A stretch of 45,582 nt of DNA from NCBI GenBank assembly GCA_934409175.1, contig CAKRVX010000008.1:1-45582 (forward strand), read 5' to 3'. Position 1 is the first letter of the stretch. Each line of letters starts with the position of its first letter. Under the pieces are notes generated by a model, which saw nothing but the letters and a program-made list of their open reading frames with translations, searched no databases and was not told the origin of the DNA. The stretch is from an uncultured Blautia sp. GTDB lineage: Bacteria > Bacillota > Clostridia > Lachnospirales > Lachnospiraceae. Both the position numbers and the translations under genes were made by a program. Shown here in pieces: positions 1-6,645 of the stretch.

Positions 1-124
1 TGGATGGTCTTCTGAACTTGTACAGTGACTTGTCGTCAGTTTTCAAACTTGACATTCGCTCCACGGAAAACCTGCCATCTTTGTGGCAGCAACCTCGCGC
101 TTCATTGCTATCAATGTCACAACA
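1..124 (-). promoter_or_regulatory. Structured mRNA leader, suspected ribosomal S10 (rpsJ) operon type
   Basis: Transcribed leftward from the promoter at 131-159. The leader folds almost at once: an outer helix pairs TGACATT (minus strand of 113-119) with AATGTCA (50-56), and an inner hairpin pairs CTGCCA with TGGCAG (84-89 and 72-77). Between them lie GCGCGAGGTTG and TTTTCCGTGGAGCG. I recall similar GAGGTTG...GTGGAGCGAATGTC blocks before the S10 operon in Firmicutes, but this is memory and not a search. No start codon with a Shine-Dalgarno is visible before the window ends, so the regulated gene is not seen. Confidence 0.45.
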
Positions 125-130
125 ATTGAG

Positions 131-159
131 AGTATACACGACCTCCAGATAAAATGCAA
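131..159 (-). promoter_or_regulatory. Strong sigma-A promoter reading out of the window to the left
   Basis: On the minus strand a -35 TTGCAT (154-159) and a -10 TATACT (131-136) are separated by exactly 17 bp. Directly upstream of the -35, positions 162-191 are almost pure A/T with several A tracts, as in an UP element. This architecture is typical of rRNA or ribosomal-protein promoters. The transcript starts near 124 and leaves the window. Confidence 0.8.
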
Positions 160-280
160 GTGTTTTTTTATTTTTTTTATTATTTTTTTGTATTGGATTC
201 TATACAATTGGAATGGTATTTCTCCTTATTCACAGTTTCTGAATGAGTTTCTTCTATATTAATATGTTTTATTCTTAGTT

Positions 281-314
281 CAGGAGAGAATTCTCTTTGC
301 AGAATTCTCTCCTG
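281..314. repeat. Perfect 14-bp inverted repeat with 6-nt loop
   Basis: Arms 281-294 and 301-314 are exact reverse complements around a CTTTGC loop. Neither side is followed by a U-tract, so it is not a classical intrinsic terminator. It sits between the terminator of the 394-1491 gene and the outward promoter near position 160. It could be an operator, an RNA-processing site or part of a small transcript. Confidence 0.7.
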
Positions 315-336
315 CGGTGTGGTGCTTCAGCGACAT

Positions 337-376
337 AAAAAAACAGACTTCATTACATCTGCTGCAATAAAGTCTG
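337..376 (-). terminator. Intrinsic terminator of the signal-peptidase-like gene
   Basis: On the minus strand, CAGACTT-type arms (370-376 and 344-350) enclose an 18-19 nt loop and are followed by seven U residues (337-343). It lies just beyond the stop codon of the 394-1491 gene. Confidence 0.75.
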
Positions 377-393
377 ATCTTTTATTATTTCAT

Positions 394-1491
394 TTACTCC
401 TGCTGTGTTCTGTTTTCTGTCGAAAGCGTTTTCTCATCTGCAATAATATCCGAATAGTCAAATAATGTAACTTTGGTAACATCATCCTTTACGATTTCCG
501 GTGCATCTCCCTGGTTCTTAGCTGCATCAGCAATCTGTGCTGCTGACCATGCAGGAACCGCCATGCGTCTGATAGGAATTTCCTCCTCTTTCGGTGCTGC
601 ATCTGCAGCAGTATCTTTATTTTCTCTGAGTGCTTTCTTCGTTTCCGGAACAACTACTGTCGTATCCCCTGTAACTTTCTTTGAAACTGCTTTCGGCTGT
701 TCTTCCGGTTCGTCAGCAGTAGCCGCAGCAATTTCCTTTTTCAGAAGTTCATGAGCTTCACTTGTAGCTCTCTGCATAGTCACCGGCTGTTCACGGACTT
801 CAGGTTCCAGTTCATCCTCGTAGATTTCATCTACAAAACCGCCTGTCTTTATCTTTTTCCTTTTGTCCTTTTTGTTTTTCTTGTGTTGTTTCTCTTCCTG
901 CCTGATCTGGCGTTCTTCTTCTTTGTAGCGGCGTTCCCTCGCTTTTTCTTCTCTTTTAAGTTCTTTTTTACTTTTGACATATCCCGGTTCAGGATCTTCA
1001 TCTTCATAATCATCCTGAGGCTCTTTCTTCCAAAGTTCCGCGATAATATAAAGAATTACCAGAAACAGAACTGCCAGGCCAAGAACGATCAATCCCTCTA
1101 TGCTTTCTGTAGCGATAAGCAGATATCCTACATAACCTACAGTAACTACAACCTTTGGAATATAATCTTTTACTTCTACACTGATAGTTTCGCCGCTTGA
1201 GTCGGACCTGTTAACTACTTTAAATATTTTATTCTTCTGATCCATCTCAGTAATCATATATTTATAGGCAGCTGACTCTCCCTGATACAGGATATAATCT
1301 CCAATTGCTGCAGTTTCTGCTTTCACCGGAATTGCATATGTCACGGATCCTATCGGCAAATTCGTATCTTTACTGGAATCATCCATTATCTCCGTCGTGA
1401 TTCCAAGAAAAGGTGGAACCGCCAGGCCGACAACGCATACAATGGTGCATATGACAATAAAGTGTACAATAAACTTTAAAAATTTCGACAT
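394..1491 (-). CDS. Signal-peptidase-like (S26/SipW fold) membrane protein lacking catalytic residues
   Basis: 365 residues. Residues about 7-30 and 132-153 are membrane segments. The segment between them reads like an S26B signal peptidase core: LPIGSVTYAIPV and GDYILYQ match the conserved GS-x-VYV and GD-x-I boxes, followed by a KVV-x-RSD strand where active enzymes have TKGD. The catalytic Ser-Met motif is replaced by EIMDDSSKD, and the expected HRI histidine is a tyrosine (YKYMI). Cleavage activity is therefore unlikely. After the second membrane segment a tail of about 210 residues starts with a very charged Lys/Arg/Glu stretch (about 175-215), probably cytoplasmic. Transcribed alone from the promoter at 1564-1592. 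It could be a scaffold or a substrate-binding pseudoenzyme; the function is unknown. Confidence 0.65.
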   Translation of the reverse strand: MSKFLKFIVHFIVICTIVCVVGLAVPPFLGITTEIMDDSSKDTNLPIGSVTYAIPVKAETAAIGDYILYQGESAAYKYMITEMDQKNKIFKVVNRSDSSGETISVEVKDYIPKVVVTVGYVGYLLIATESIEGLIVLGLAVLFLVILYIIAELWKKEPQDDYEDEDPEPGYVKSKKELKREEKARERRYKEEERQIRQEEKQHKKNKKDKRKKIKTGGFVDEIYEDELEPEVREQPVTMQRATSEAHELLKKEIAAATADEPEEQPKAVSKKVTGDTTVVVPETKKALRENKDTAADAAPKEEEIPIRRMAVPAWSAAQIADAAKNQGDAPEIVKDDVTKVTLFDYSDIIADEKTLSTENRTQQE

Positions 1492-1535
1492 CTGTAACGC
1501 TCCTCGTTTCTTTTATTCTCTTCGTTCTTTCTGAT

Positions 1536-1557
1536 ACTGTTTACATTTGTTTACAGT
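1536..1557. promoter_or_regulatory. Operator-like element overlapping the start of transcription
   Basis: A 22-bp element holds two direct copies of TGTTTACA separated by TT, with outer arms ACTGT/ACAGT in inverted orientation. It starts about 6 bp downstream of the -10 box of the promoter at 1564-1592, so a bound protein would block initiation. The cognate regulator is not identified. Confidence 0.5.
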
Positions 1558-1563
1558 GCTTTT

Positions 1564-1592
1564 ATTATACCCTGTTTTTTTCTCATGGTCAA
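1564..1592 (-). promoter_or_regulatory. Sigma-A promoter of the signal-peptidase-like gene
   Basis: Minus strand: -35 TTGACC (1587-1592), 17-bp spacer, -10 TATAAT (1564-1569). The mRNA would have a leader of about 65 nt before the ATG at 1491. Confidence 0.8.
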
Positions 1593-1619
1593 CTTATTAT
1601 GCTATAACACACGAGAAAG

Positions 1620-1692
1620 AATCCTGCAAACAGGATTTTCTGTTATATAACAAAAAGCACATCCAGAAAGCGGTCTTCCTTTCCAGATGTGT
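1620..1692 (-). terminator. Double hairpin terminating the whiA-HPr operon
   Basis: The first hairpin pairs 1679-1690 with 1659-1670 (12 bp with two G-U pairs) and is followed by CTTTTTG on the minus strand. A second short hairpin (1631-1637 with 1620-1626, CAGGATT arms) follows 20 nt later. Both lie directly downstream of the HPr-like gene. Confidence 0.7.
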
Positions 1693-1726
1693 TTCTATTT
1701 TTATATTAAATTTATTGTTCCTATGA

Positions 1727-1981
1727 TTACTGATTACTGAGATACTGCTCAATGCTATCCATAGCAGCCTCTTCATCTTCACCATTAGCAGAAAGTGTAA
1801 TTTCCTCTCCGGCATCCAGTCCCAGGGTCATCATTCCCATAATGCTTTTTGCATTTACACGTTTCTTTCCAACCTCAACATATATCTCACTGTTAAACTG
1901 GCTTGCTACCTGTACAAGCTGTGCCACAGGGCGTGCTTCCAGTCCGGTAGATAAATTAATGGTGATTGGTTTTTTAATCAT
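1727..1981 (-). CDS. crh: HPr-family regulatory protein with Glu15 (Crh-like)
   Basis: 84 residues, full HPr length. The motif around the phosphoenolpyruvate-dependent site reads GLEARPV, so the active His15 of HPr is replaced by Glu; the sugar phosphotransferase relay cannot run through it. The regulatory site is intact: NAKSIMGMM places Ser46 where HPr kinase acts. This matches Bacillus Crh, which has Gln15 and serves only as a CcpA co-repressor. The start overlaps the whiA stop (ATGA, 1978-1981), with AAGGAGGAG upstream. The position next to whiA and rapZ is also that of crh in Bacillus. Role inferred: carbon catabolite control. Whether Glu15 mimics phosphohistidine is open. Confidence 0.85.
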   Translation of the reverse strand: MIKKPITINLSTGLEARPVAQLVQVASQFNSEIYVEVGKKRVNAKSIMGMMTLGLDAGEEITLSANGEDEEAAMDSIEQYLSNQ

Positions 1982-2937
1982 AATAATTCTCCTCCTTGTT
2001 TTTCCCGCAGCTCGTCAGCCAATGCACTCAGTTTTCTCAATCTGTGATTAACTCCCGATTTGCCCACCTGCGGGCTCAACATCATTCCTAGTTCTTTTAA
2101 TGTTGCTTCAGGATATTGCATCCTTAATTCTGCGACCTGTGCAAGCCCATCACTCAGCTGTTCAAACCCCATTATCTGCTGAATCAGCTTTATGTCCTCC
2201 ATCTGCTTGACAGCCGCATTCACTGTTTTATTAATATTTGCAGTCTCACAATTTACTTTCCTGTTTACCGAATTTCTCATTTCTTTCAGTATACGGATAT
2301 TTTCCAAATCCATCAATGCTACGTTTGCTTCCATAACTGCAAGCATATCAACGATCTGTGCACCCTCCTTCACATAGACCACATATGATTTTTTGCGCTG
2401 CACAATTTTCGCATCTACTGAAAAACTTCGAATAATCGTCTGTAGCTGCTGTGCCTTTCGTTCGTCCGGATATACAATTTCAAAATGATATCCTTTCTCC
2501 GGATCACTGATAGAACCCGATGCCAGAAAAGCACCTCTGATATATGCTCTTTTGCAACAGACCTGCTGCACCACCAACATATCCTGCAAAATAAGCGTAT
2601 CGCAGAATTTACTGTCCATGATAAGCTTTGTCGCCTGAAGTACTTCCCGGACTTCTTTGGGATCTGATAACTCTATCACATATACCTTCACCCGCTTCAG
2701 ATGACTGTTCTCACGTACAGATATTTCTTTCTCTATATTAAATGTTTTTTGCAATAATGTAAAGCACTTTCTTGCAACTGTCTCATTTTCTGTCTGAAGC
2801 TTCAGCCTGCTTCCATCAGGAAAACGTTCCAGCCTGCCGCAAAAACACAATAATGCAGCAAGCTCCGCGATCCGACAATGTCTTGCTGTTCCGATCTGTC
2901 TGGAAAGTTCTTCCTTCACCATCCCTGAAAAAGACAT
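1978..2937 (-). CDS. whiA: WhiA, sporulation/cell-division DNA-binding protein
   Basis: 319 residues, the usual length. The N-terminal two thirds look like the LAGLIDADG-derived domain of WhiA, which has lost endonuclease activity (RAYIRGAFLASGSISDPEKGYHFE). The C-terminal part (about 225-310) carries the helix-turn-helix region with ATLKELG and SGVNHRLRKL. In actinomycetes WhiA activates sporulation septation; in Bacillus it influences Z-ring assembly and nucleoid organisation. It lies 9 nt after the rapZ stop with only a weak Shine-Dalgarno, which suggests translational coupling, and its stop overlaps the HPr-like start. Confidence 0.93.
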   Translation of the reverse strand: MSFSGMVKEELSRQIGTARHCRIAELAALLCFCGRLERFPDGSRLKLQTENETVARKCFTLLQKTFNIEKEISVRENSHLKRVKVYVIELSDPKEVREVLQATKLIMDSKFCDTLILQDMLVVQQVCCKRAYIRGAFLASGSISDPEKGYHFEIVYPDERKAQQLQTIIRSFSVDAKIVQRKKSYVVYVKEGAQIVDMLAVMEANVALMDLENIRILKEMRNSVNRKVNCETANINKTVNAAVKQMEDIKLIQQIMGFEQLSDGLAQVAELRMQYPEATLKELGMMLSPQVGKSGVNHRLRKLSALADELREKQGGELL

Positions 2938-2946
2938 TTCCCGGTC

Positions 2947-3834
2947 TCACCCTTCCTGTTTTTTCAGCAGTCTGTCCTTTTCCACATCTCTGTGTTCAAG
3001 TCTGAATCCATATTTTTCATTTCTGGACAATCTACTGTATAATTCCCGTGCTAATGTAACTGAACGATGTTTACCTCCTGTACAGCCAATGGCAATAACC
3101 AGATTAGTTTTTCCCTCTTTTACATAATTAGGAATAAGAAAACTGATCATATCTTCCAGCTTATCAGCAAATTCTCTGGCTGTATCGCAATCCATAACAT
3201 AATCAAAAACTCTTTCATCCAATCCTGTAAGTGGTCTGAGTTCATCCACATAGTACGGATTCGGAAGAAAACGTACGTCAAAAACCAGATCTGCATCTGC
3301 CGGAATTCCGTACTTGAATCCAAAAGACAATACCGAAATCATCATATTACAGAAATCCTGATTTTCCACGAAGATCCTTTCGATCTCCTGTTTCAGCTCG
3401 CGGGTCAGTAAATGGCTGGTATCAATAATATAGTCAGCGCGATCTCTTAAAAAGCGCATCTTTTCTCTTTCTATCCTGATTCCGTCGTCAACTCTCCCCC
3501 CCATTGCCAAAGGATGACTTCTTCTGGTTTCTTTATATCGTTTCACCAGAACACTGTCCTCAGCGTCCAGAAAAAGGATTTCAAAATCATACCCAGCTTT
3601 TTTCATACGGTCCAGAACAACCTCCAGCTCGTCAAGTGAGCGACCGCTTCTGGCATCAATCCCCAGTGCAACATTCTGCACATCTTCTCCATGTATCTCC
3701 GGCATCAAAGATGCAAACTTTTCCAAAAGAGGAATAGGAAGGTTGTCAACACAAAAATAATTTGCATCTTCAAGCATTTTTAATGCCGCTGTTTTTCCTG
3801 CACCTGATACTCCTGTCACTATTACAAAACGCAT
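2947..3834 (-). CDS. rapZ: RapZ/YvcJ family nucleotide-binding protein
   Basis: 295 residues. The Walker A motif GVSGAGKT is at about residues 8-15, and a Walker B-like DNLP follows at about 31. The C-terminal RapZ domain ends with the conserved block CTGGKHRSVTLARELYSRL. In E. coli RapZ is an adaptor that delivers the small RNA GlmZ to RNase E; in Bacillus YvcJ is an ATP/GTP-binding protein of less clear role. A good AGGAGA lies before the ATG. In Bacillus yvcK sits between yvcJ and whiA; here it is missing and murB lies upstream. Confidence 0.92.
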   Translation of the reverse strand: MRFVIVTGVSGAGKTAALKMLEDANYFCVDNLPIPLLEKFASLMPEIHGEDVQNVALGIDARSGRSLDELEVVLDRMKKAGYDFEILFLDAEDSVLVKRYKETRRSHPLAMGGRVDDGIRIEREKMRFLRDRADYIIDTSHLLTRELKQEIERIFVENQDFCNMMISVLSFGFKYGIPADADLVFDVRFLPNPYYVDELRPLTGLDERVFDYVMDCDTAREFADKLEDMISFLIPNYVKEGKTNLVIAIGCTGGKHRSVTLARELYSRLSRNEKYGFRLEHRDVEKDRLLKKQEG

Positions 3835-3847
3835 TTTTTATCTCCTG

Positions 3848-4768
3848 TCAAAAATCTCCCAGAAATTTCACTTCCGGCTCCAATGTTACGCCAAACTGTT
3901 TCTGCACTTTTTCTTTCACATCATCCATTAATCTGCATACATCTGTTGCGGTAGCATTCTCTTTATTAATTACAAACCCACAATGCTTCTCCGAAACCTG
4001 CGCGCCACCAACCTGATATCCACGAAGTCCCGCATCCATGATCAGTTTTCCGGCAAAATATCCTTCCGGTCTTTTAAATGTACTTCCTGCGCTTGGATAT
4101 TCCAGAGGCTGCTTACTGACTCTTTTCTCTGTCAGTTCCTTCATTGTCTCACGGATTATTTCCTGATTCCCCTTTTTCAAAGTAATCACTGCCTCCAGCA
4201 CCAGATATCCCGCAGTCTTCACCAGACTGGTTCTGTATCCCATGGCAAGGTTCTCAACGGGAACTGTAAAAATATTTCCATCTCCGTCCATAACCGTAGC
4301 CTCTTTTAATACATCTTTCAATTCTCCTCCGTAAGCACCTGCATTCATAACTACAGCGCCGCCCAACGTTCCGGGAATTCCTCCTGCAAACTCAAATCCA
4401 GTAAGAGATGCATTTCTGGCAGTTGCTGCAATCTGAGAAAGCAATACCCCCGCTCCTGCACGAACAGTAGTCCCTTCCACAGTAATTCCACCATAATTGC
4501 GATACAACTGAATAATCACGCCTCTGTAACCTTCGTCACTGACCAGCAGATTACTCCCATTTCCAAGTATAAAATATGGTAGAGATTCTTCCTTGCATAT
4601 TTCCAGAATTCCCCTGATTTCCTCTCCCGAAGAAGGTAGCAGAAAATAATCCGCCGGTCCTCCAATTCGAAATGTCGTATGCCTGTTCATCGGTTCATTA
4701 ATACGTACCTTTTCTTCTCCCAGCAGATTATTAAAACAATCTATTATTTTCTGATTCACAAATTTCAT
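3848..4768 (-). CDS. murB: UDP-N-acetylenolpyruvoylglucosamine reductase
   Basis: 306 residues. MurB reduces UDP-GlcNAc-enolpyruvate to UDP-MurNAc with NADPH and FAD, the second committed step of peptidoglycan precursor synthesis in the cytoplasm. The FAD-binding (PCMH-type) N-terminal part shows NTTFRIGGPADYF-like and LGNGSNLL motifs, followed by GGIPGTLGGAVVMNAGAYGGE. The C-terminal domain contains SAGSTFKRP near residue 228, giving the catalytic Ser of the short type-II enzymes. Gene order murB-rapZ-whiA is common in Clostridia. The start has an AGGTTGAGG upstream. Confidence 0.96.
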   Translation of the reverse strand: MKFVNQKIIDCFNNLLGEEKVRINEPMNRHTTFRIGGPADYFLLPSSGEEIRGILEICKEESLPYFILGNGSNLLVSDEGYRGVIIQLYRNYGGITVEGTTVRAGAGVLLSQIAATARNASLTGFEFAGGIPGTLGGAVVMNAGAYGGELKDVLKEATVMDGDGNIFTVPVENLAMGYRTSLVKTAGYLVLEAVITLKKGNQEIIRETMKELTEKRVSKQPLEYPSAGSTFKRPEGYFAGKLIMDAGLRGYQVGGAQVSEKHCGFVINKENATATDVCRLMDDVKEKVQKQFGVTLEPEVKFLGDF

Positions 4769-4771
4769 TCC

Positions 4772-5500
4772 TCAACCTTTCTTATTTTTTCTGACTTTTT
4801 TCCTTTTTATCTCCGGTTCCAGAAGTTCCTTCACCACAGTTCCTGCAAGCATCATTCCCGCACATCCTGTCACAAACGAAATACTTCCCTTTGGCAAATC
4901 CCCTTCATACTTTTGTATTGGTTTTTCTTTTGAATAAAGCACCTTCAGTCTGCGTATACCTTTTTTTCGCAGTTCTGACCGGAGCCTGCGTGTCAAAGGA
5001 CACCCACCGGCTCTGGAAATATCACCGATTTCCAGACTGAAGGGATCTGTTCTGTTCCCAGTCCACATACAGGATACTACCGGAATGTTATATTTTTTAG
5101 CCTGCTTAATAAGAGTTACTTTTGACTCAACTCCATCCATTGTATCTATAATGTAATCATAATTGCTCAGTTCAAACATACCGGCAGTTTCTTCATTATA
5201 AAATGTATCATAAGTATGCACCAGGATTCCTTCATCTATGTCTCTGATCCTGGCTTTCGCAATCTCCACCTTGCTTTTTCCGACAGTAGAATGCAGTGCA
5301 TAAAGCTGCCTGTTAATACAGTCAACAGAGACTTTTCCATTGTCAATCAATGTAAGACTTGCCACACCGCATCTGGCCAGAGCTTCTGCAGCATATGAAC
5401 CAGCACCGCCGAGACCAAAAACAGCAATTCTGGATCTGCTCAATCTGTCTGCCCCTGCATCACCAAGCAACATTTCCATTCTGGAAAATGCATCCGGCAT
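4772..5500 (-). CDS. tcdA: tRNA threonylcarbamoyladenosine dehydratase (ThiF/E1-like)
   Basis: 242 residues. This ThiF/MoeB/HesA-fold protein uses ATP to cyclise t6A37 to ct6A in tRNAs. The nucleotide-binding motif GLGGAGSYAAEALARCG lies at about 29-45, the DNGKVSVDCINRQ block follows, and IDTMDGVESKVTLI and GGCPLTRRLRSELRKKGI match the TcdA (CsdL/YgdL) subfamily. It is the first gene of the minus-strand run towards murB, 3 nt upstream of the murB start. A GGGGAGG ribosome binding site precedes the ATG. Confidence 0.9.
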   Translation of the reverse strand: MPDAFSRMEMLLGDAGADRLSRSRIAVFGLGGAGSYAAEALARCGVASLTLIDNGKVSVDCINRQLYALHSTVGKSKVEIAKARIRDIDEGILVHTYDTFYNEETAGMFELSNYDYIIDTMDGVESKVTLIKQAKKYNIPVVSCMWTGNRTDPFSLEIGDISRAGGCPLTRRLRSELRKKGIRRLKVLYSKEKPIQKYEGDLPKGSISFVTGCAGMMLAGTVVKELLEPEIKRKKVRKNKKG

Positions 5501-5569
5501 ACAATAACCTCCCCAACTTCATTATCTGTCTGTCATTATACTATTTATCTGTCAAAAAGTACAGTCTGT

Positions 5570-5598
5570 GTATACAAATCTTATTTTTATGCATACTG
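5570..5598 (+). promoter_or_regulatory. Sigma-G-type promoter of the spoVA operon
   Basis: A -35 GTATA (5570-5574) and a -10 CATACTG (5592-5598) are spaced by 17 bp, close to the forespore consensus GHATR-N17/18-CATWHTA. It precedes spoVAB, whose Bacillus counterpart is sigma-G dependent. The same architecture recurs before spoVAC and the SASP gene in this window. Confidence 0.65.
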
Positions 5599-5642
5599 AT
5601 ACAACGATGATATCTTTAACTTTACTTTTAAAGGAGGTATTT

Positions 5643-6062
5643 ATGTTTCAGCAGATTTTCTTAGGTTTTTTAGGACTTTGTTCCGGCATTATTATTGCCG
5701 GAGGTCTTACCGGACTTCTTATTGGACTTTCTATCGTTCCCCGATATGCAGGTATAACACATACAGCCAGTCATATACTTTTATACGAAGACATTACTCT
5801 TGCAGGAACTGTTTTGGGAAATCTCTTCTATTTATTTGAATGGAAACTTCCAATCGGTACCCCGTTTCTTATTTTGTATGGAACATTTTCCGGTATATTT
5901 CTGGGCGGATGGATCATGGCCCTTGCAGAAATGGCAGATGTGTTTCCTGTTTTTGCCAGACGAATACGTTTTCAGCGCGGACTCTCCTTCACTATATTAT
6001 GTGTTGCAGCAGGAAAAACACTCGGCTCTCTGTTATATTACCATAACAACTGGCTTCCATAA
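5643..6062 (+). CDS. spoVAB: Stage V sporulation protein AB
   Basis: 139 residues from the ATG at 5643, which has AAAGGAGG 7 nt upstream; an in-frame ATG at 5568 lacks any ribosome binding site. A hydrophobic membrane protein with about four segments. IVPRYAGITHTASHILLYE and LAEMADVFPVFARRI align with the LTKTM...YEWA and LTEVLNVLPILAKRV blocks of Bacillus SpoVAB. SpoVA proteins build the channel that moves dipicolinic acid into the forespore and out at germination; the exact role of AB is not known. It opens the operon here, whereas Bacillus begins with spoVAA. Confidence 0.88.
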   Translation: MFQQIFLGFLGLCSGIIIAGGLTGLLIGLSIVPRYAGITHTASHILLYEDITLAGTVLGNLFYLFEWKLPIGTPFLILYGTFSGIFLGGWIMALAEMADVFPVFARRIRFQRGLSFTILCVAAGKTLGSLLYYHNNWLP

Positions 6063-6110
6063 AACAGAAAACTCTTTCTAAAATAAAAATCGAAAAAGCT
6101 AAAATAAAAA

Positions 6111-6140
6111 GCATATTCTTTCCTGTTTTTTCTCAAACTA
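6111..6140 (+). promoter_or_regulatory. Possible second sigma-G-type promoter before spoVAC
   Basis: GCATA (6111-6115), 18-bp spacer, CAAACTA (6134-6140). The -10 differs from CATWHTA at one position. It lies in the 109-nt gap between spoVAB and spoVAC, a large gap for this operon, and could raise expression of the core AC-AD-AE genes. Confidence 0.45.
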
Positions 6141-6171
6141 ATAACATCTTATTCCAGAAAGGATGATTTAC

Positions 6172-6645
6172 ATGAACCAACAATCTTACCATGACCGGCA
6201 AAAAAAGCAATACGAAAAATATGTAAAGGCTGTTACTCCAGTACACAGTCTTGGATTAAATATGTGTAAAGCTTTTCTGACAGGCGGACTGATCTGTTTA
6301 ATCGGGCAGTTTATTTTAAATTATGCCAAAGATCTGGGACTAAACCAGGAAACAGCCGGTTCCTGGTGTTCTCTTATCCTGATTCTTCTGAGTGTCCTTC
6401 TCACAGGATTCAATCTTTATTCCAAAATCGGGAAGTTCGGAGGCGCCGGCGGTCTTGTTCCCATCACCGGCTTTGCAAATTCTGTAGCAGCCTCGGCTAT
6501 TGAGTATAAAGCAGAAGGACAGGTATTTGGAATCGGCTGTAAAATCTTTACCATCGCAGGGCCTGTGATTCTCTATGGTATTTTGAGTTCCTGGCTTCTC
6601 GGTGTAATCTACTATATTCTGAAAATGCTGGAGGTGATAGGATGA
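6172..6645 (+). CDS. spoVAC: Stage V sporulation protein AC
   Basis: 157 residues from the ATG at 6172, nine nt after AGAAAGG; the ATG at 6163 directly abuts that site and is unlikely. SpoVAC is an inner-membrane protein shown in Bacillus to act as a mechanosensitive channel during dipicolinate release. Visible here are YEKYVKAVTPVHSLGLNMCKAFLTGGLICLIGQ, which matches the conserved N-terminus, several membrane segments, and FGGAGGLVPITGFANSVAASAIEYKAEG. The stop overlaps the spoVAD start as ATGA (6642-6645). Confidence 0.93.
   Translation: MNQQSYHDRQKKQYEKYVKAVTPVHSLGLNMCKAFLTGGLICLIGQFILNYAKDLGLNQETAGSWCSLILILLSVLLTGFNLYSKIGKFGGAGGLVPITGFANSVAASAIEYKAEGQVFGIGCKIFTIAGPVILYGILSSWLLGVIYYILKMLEVIG

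Noticed and set aside
164..191. Poly-T stretch as a plus-strand terminator
   Set aside because: No preceding stem on the plus strand; it fits an A-rich UP element of the minus-strand promoter.
5568..5642. Upstream start of spoVAB
   Set aside because: The ATG at 5568 has no ribosome binding site and overlaps the promoter; the ATG at 5643 follows AAAGGAGG.
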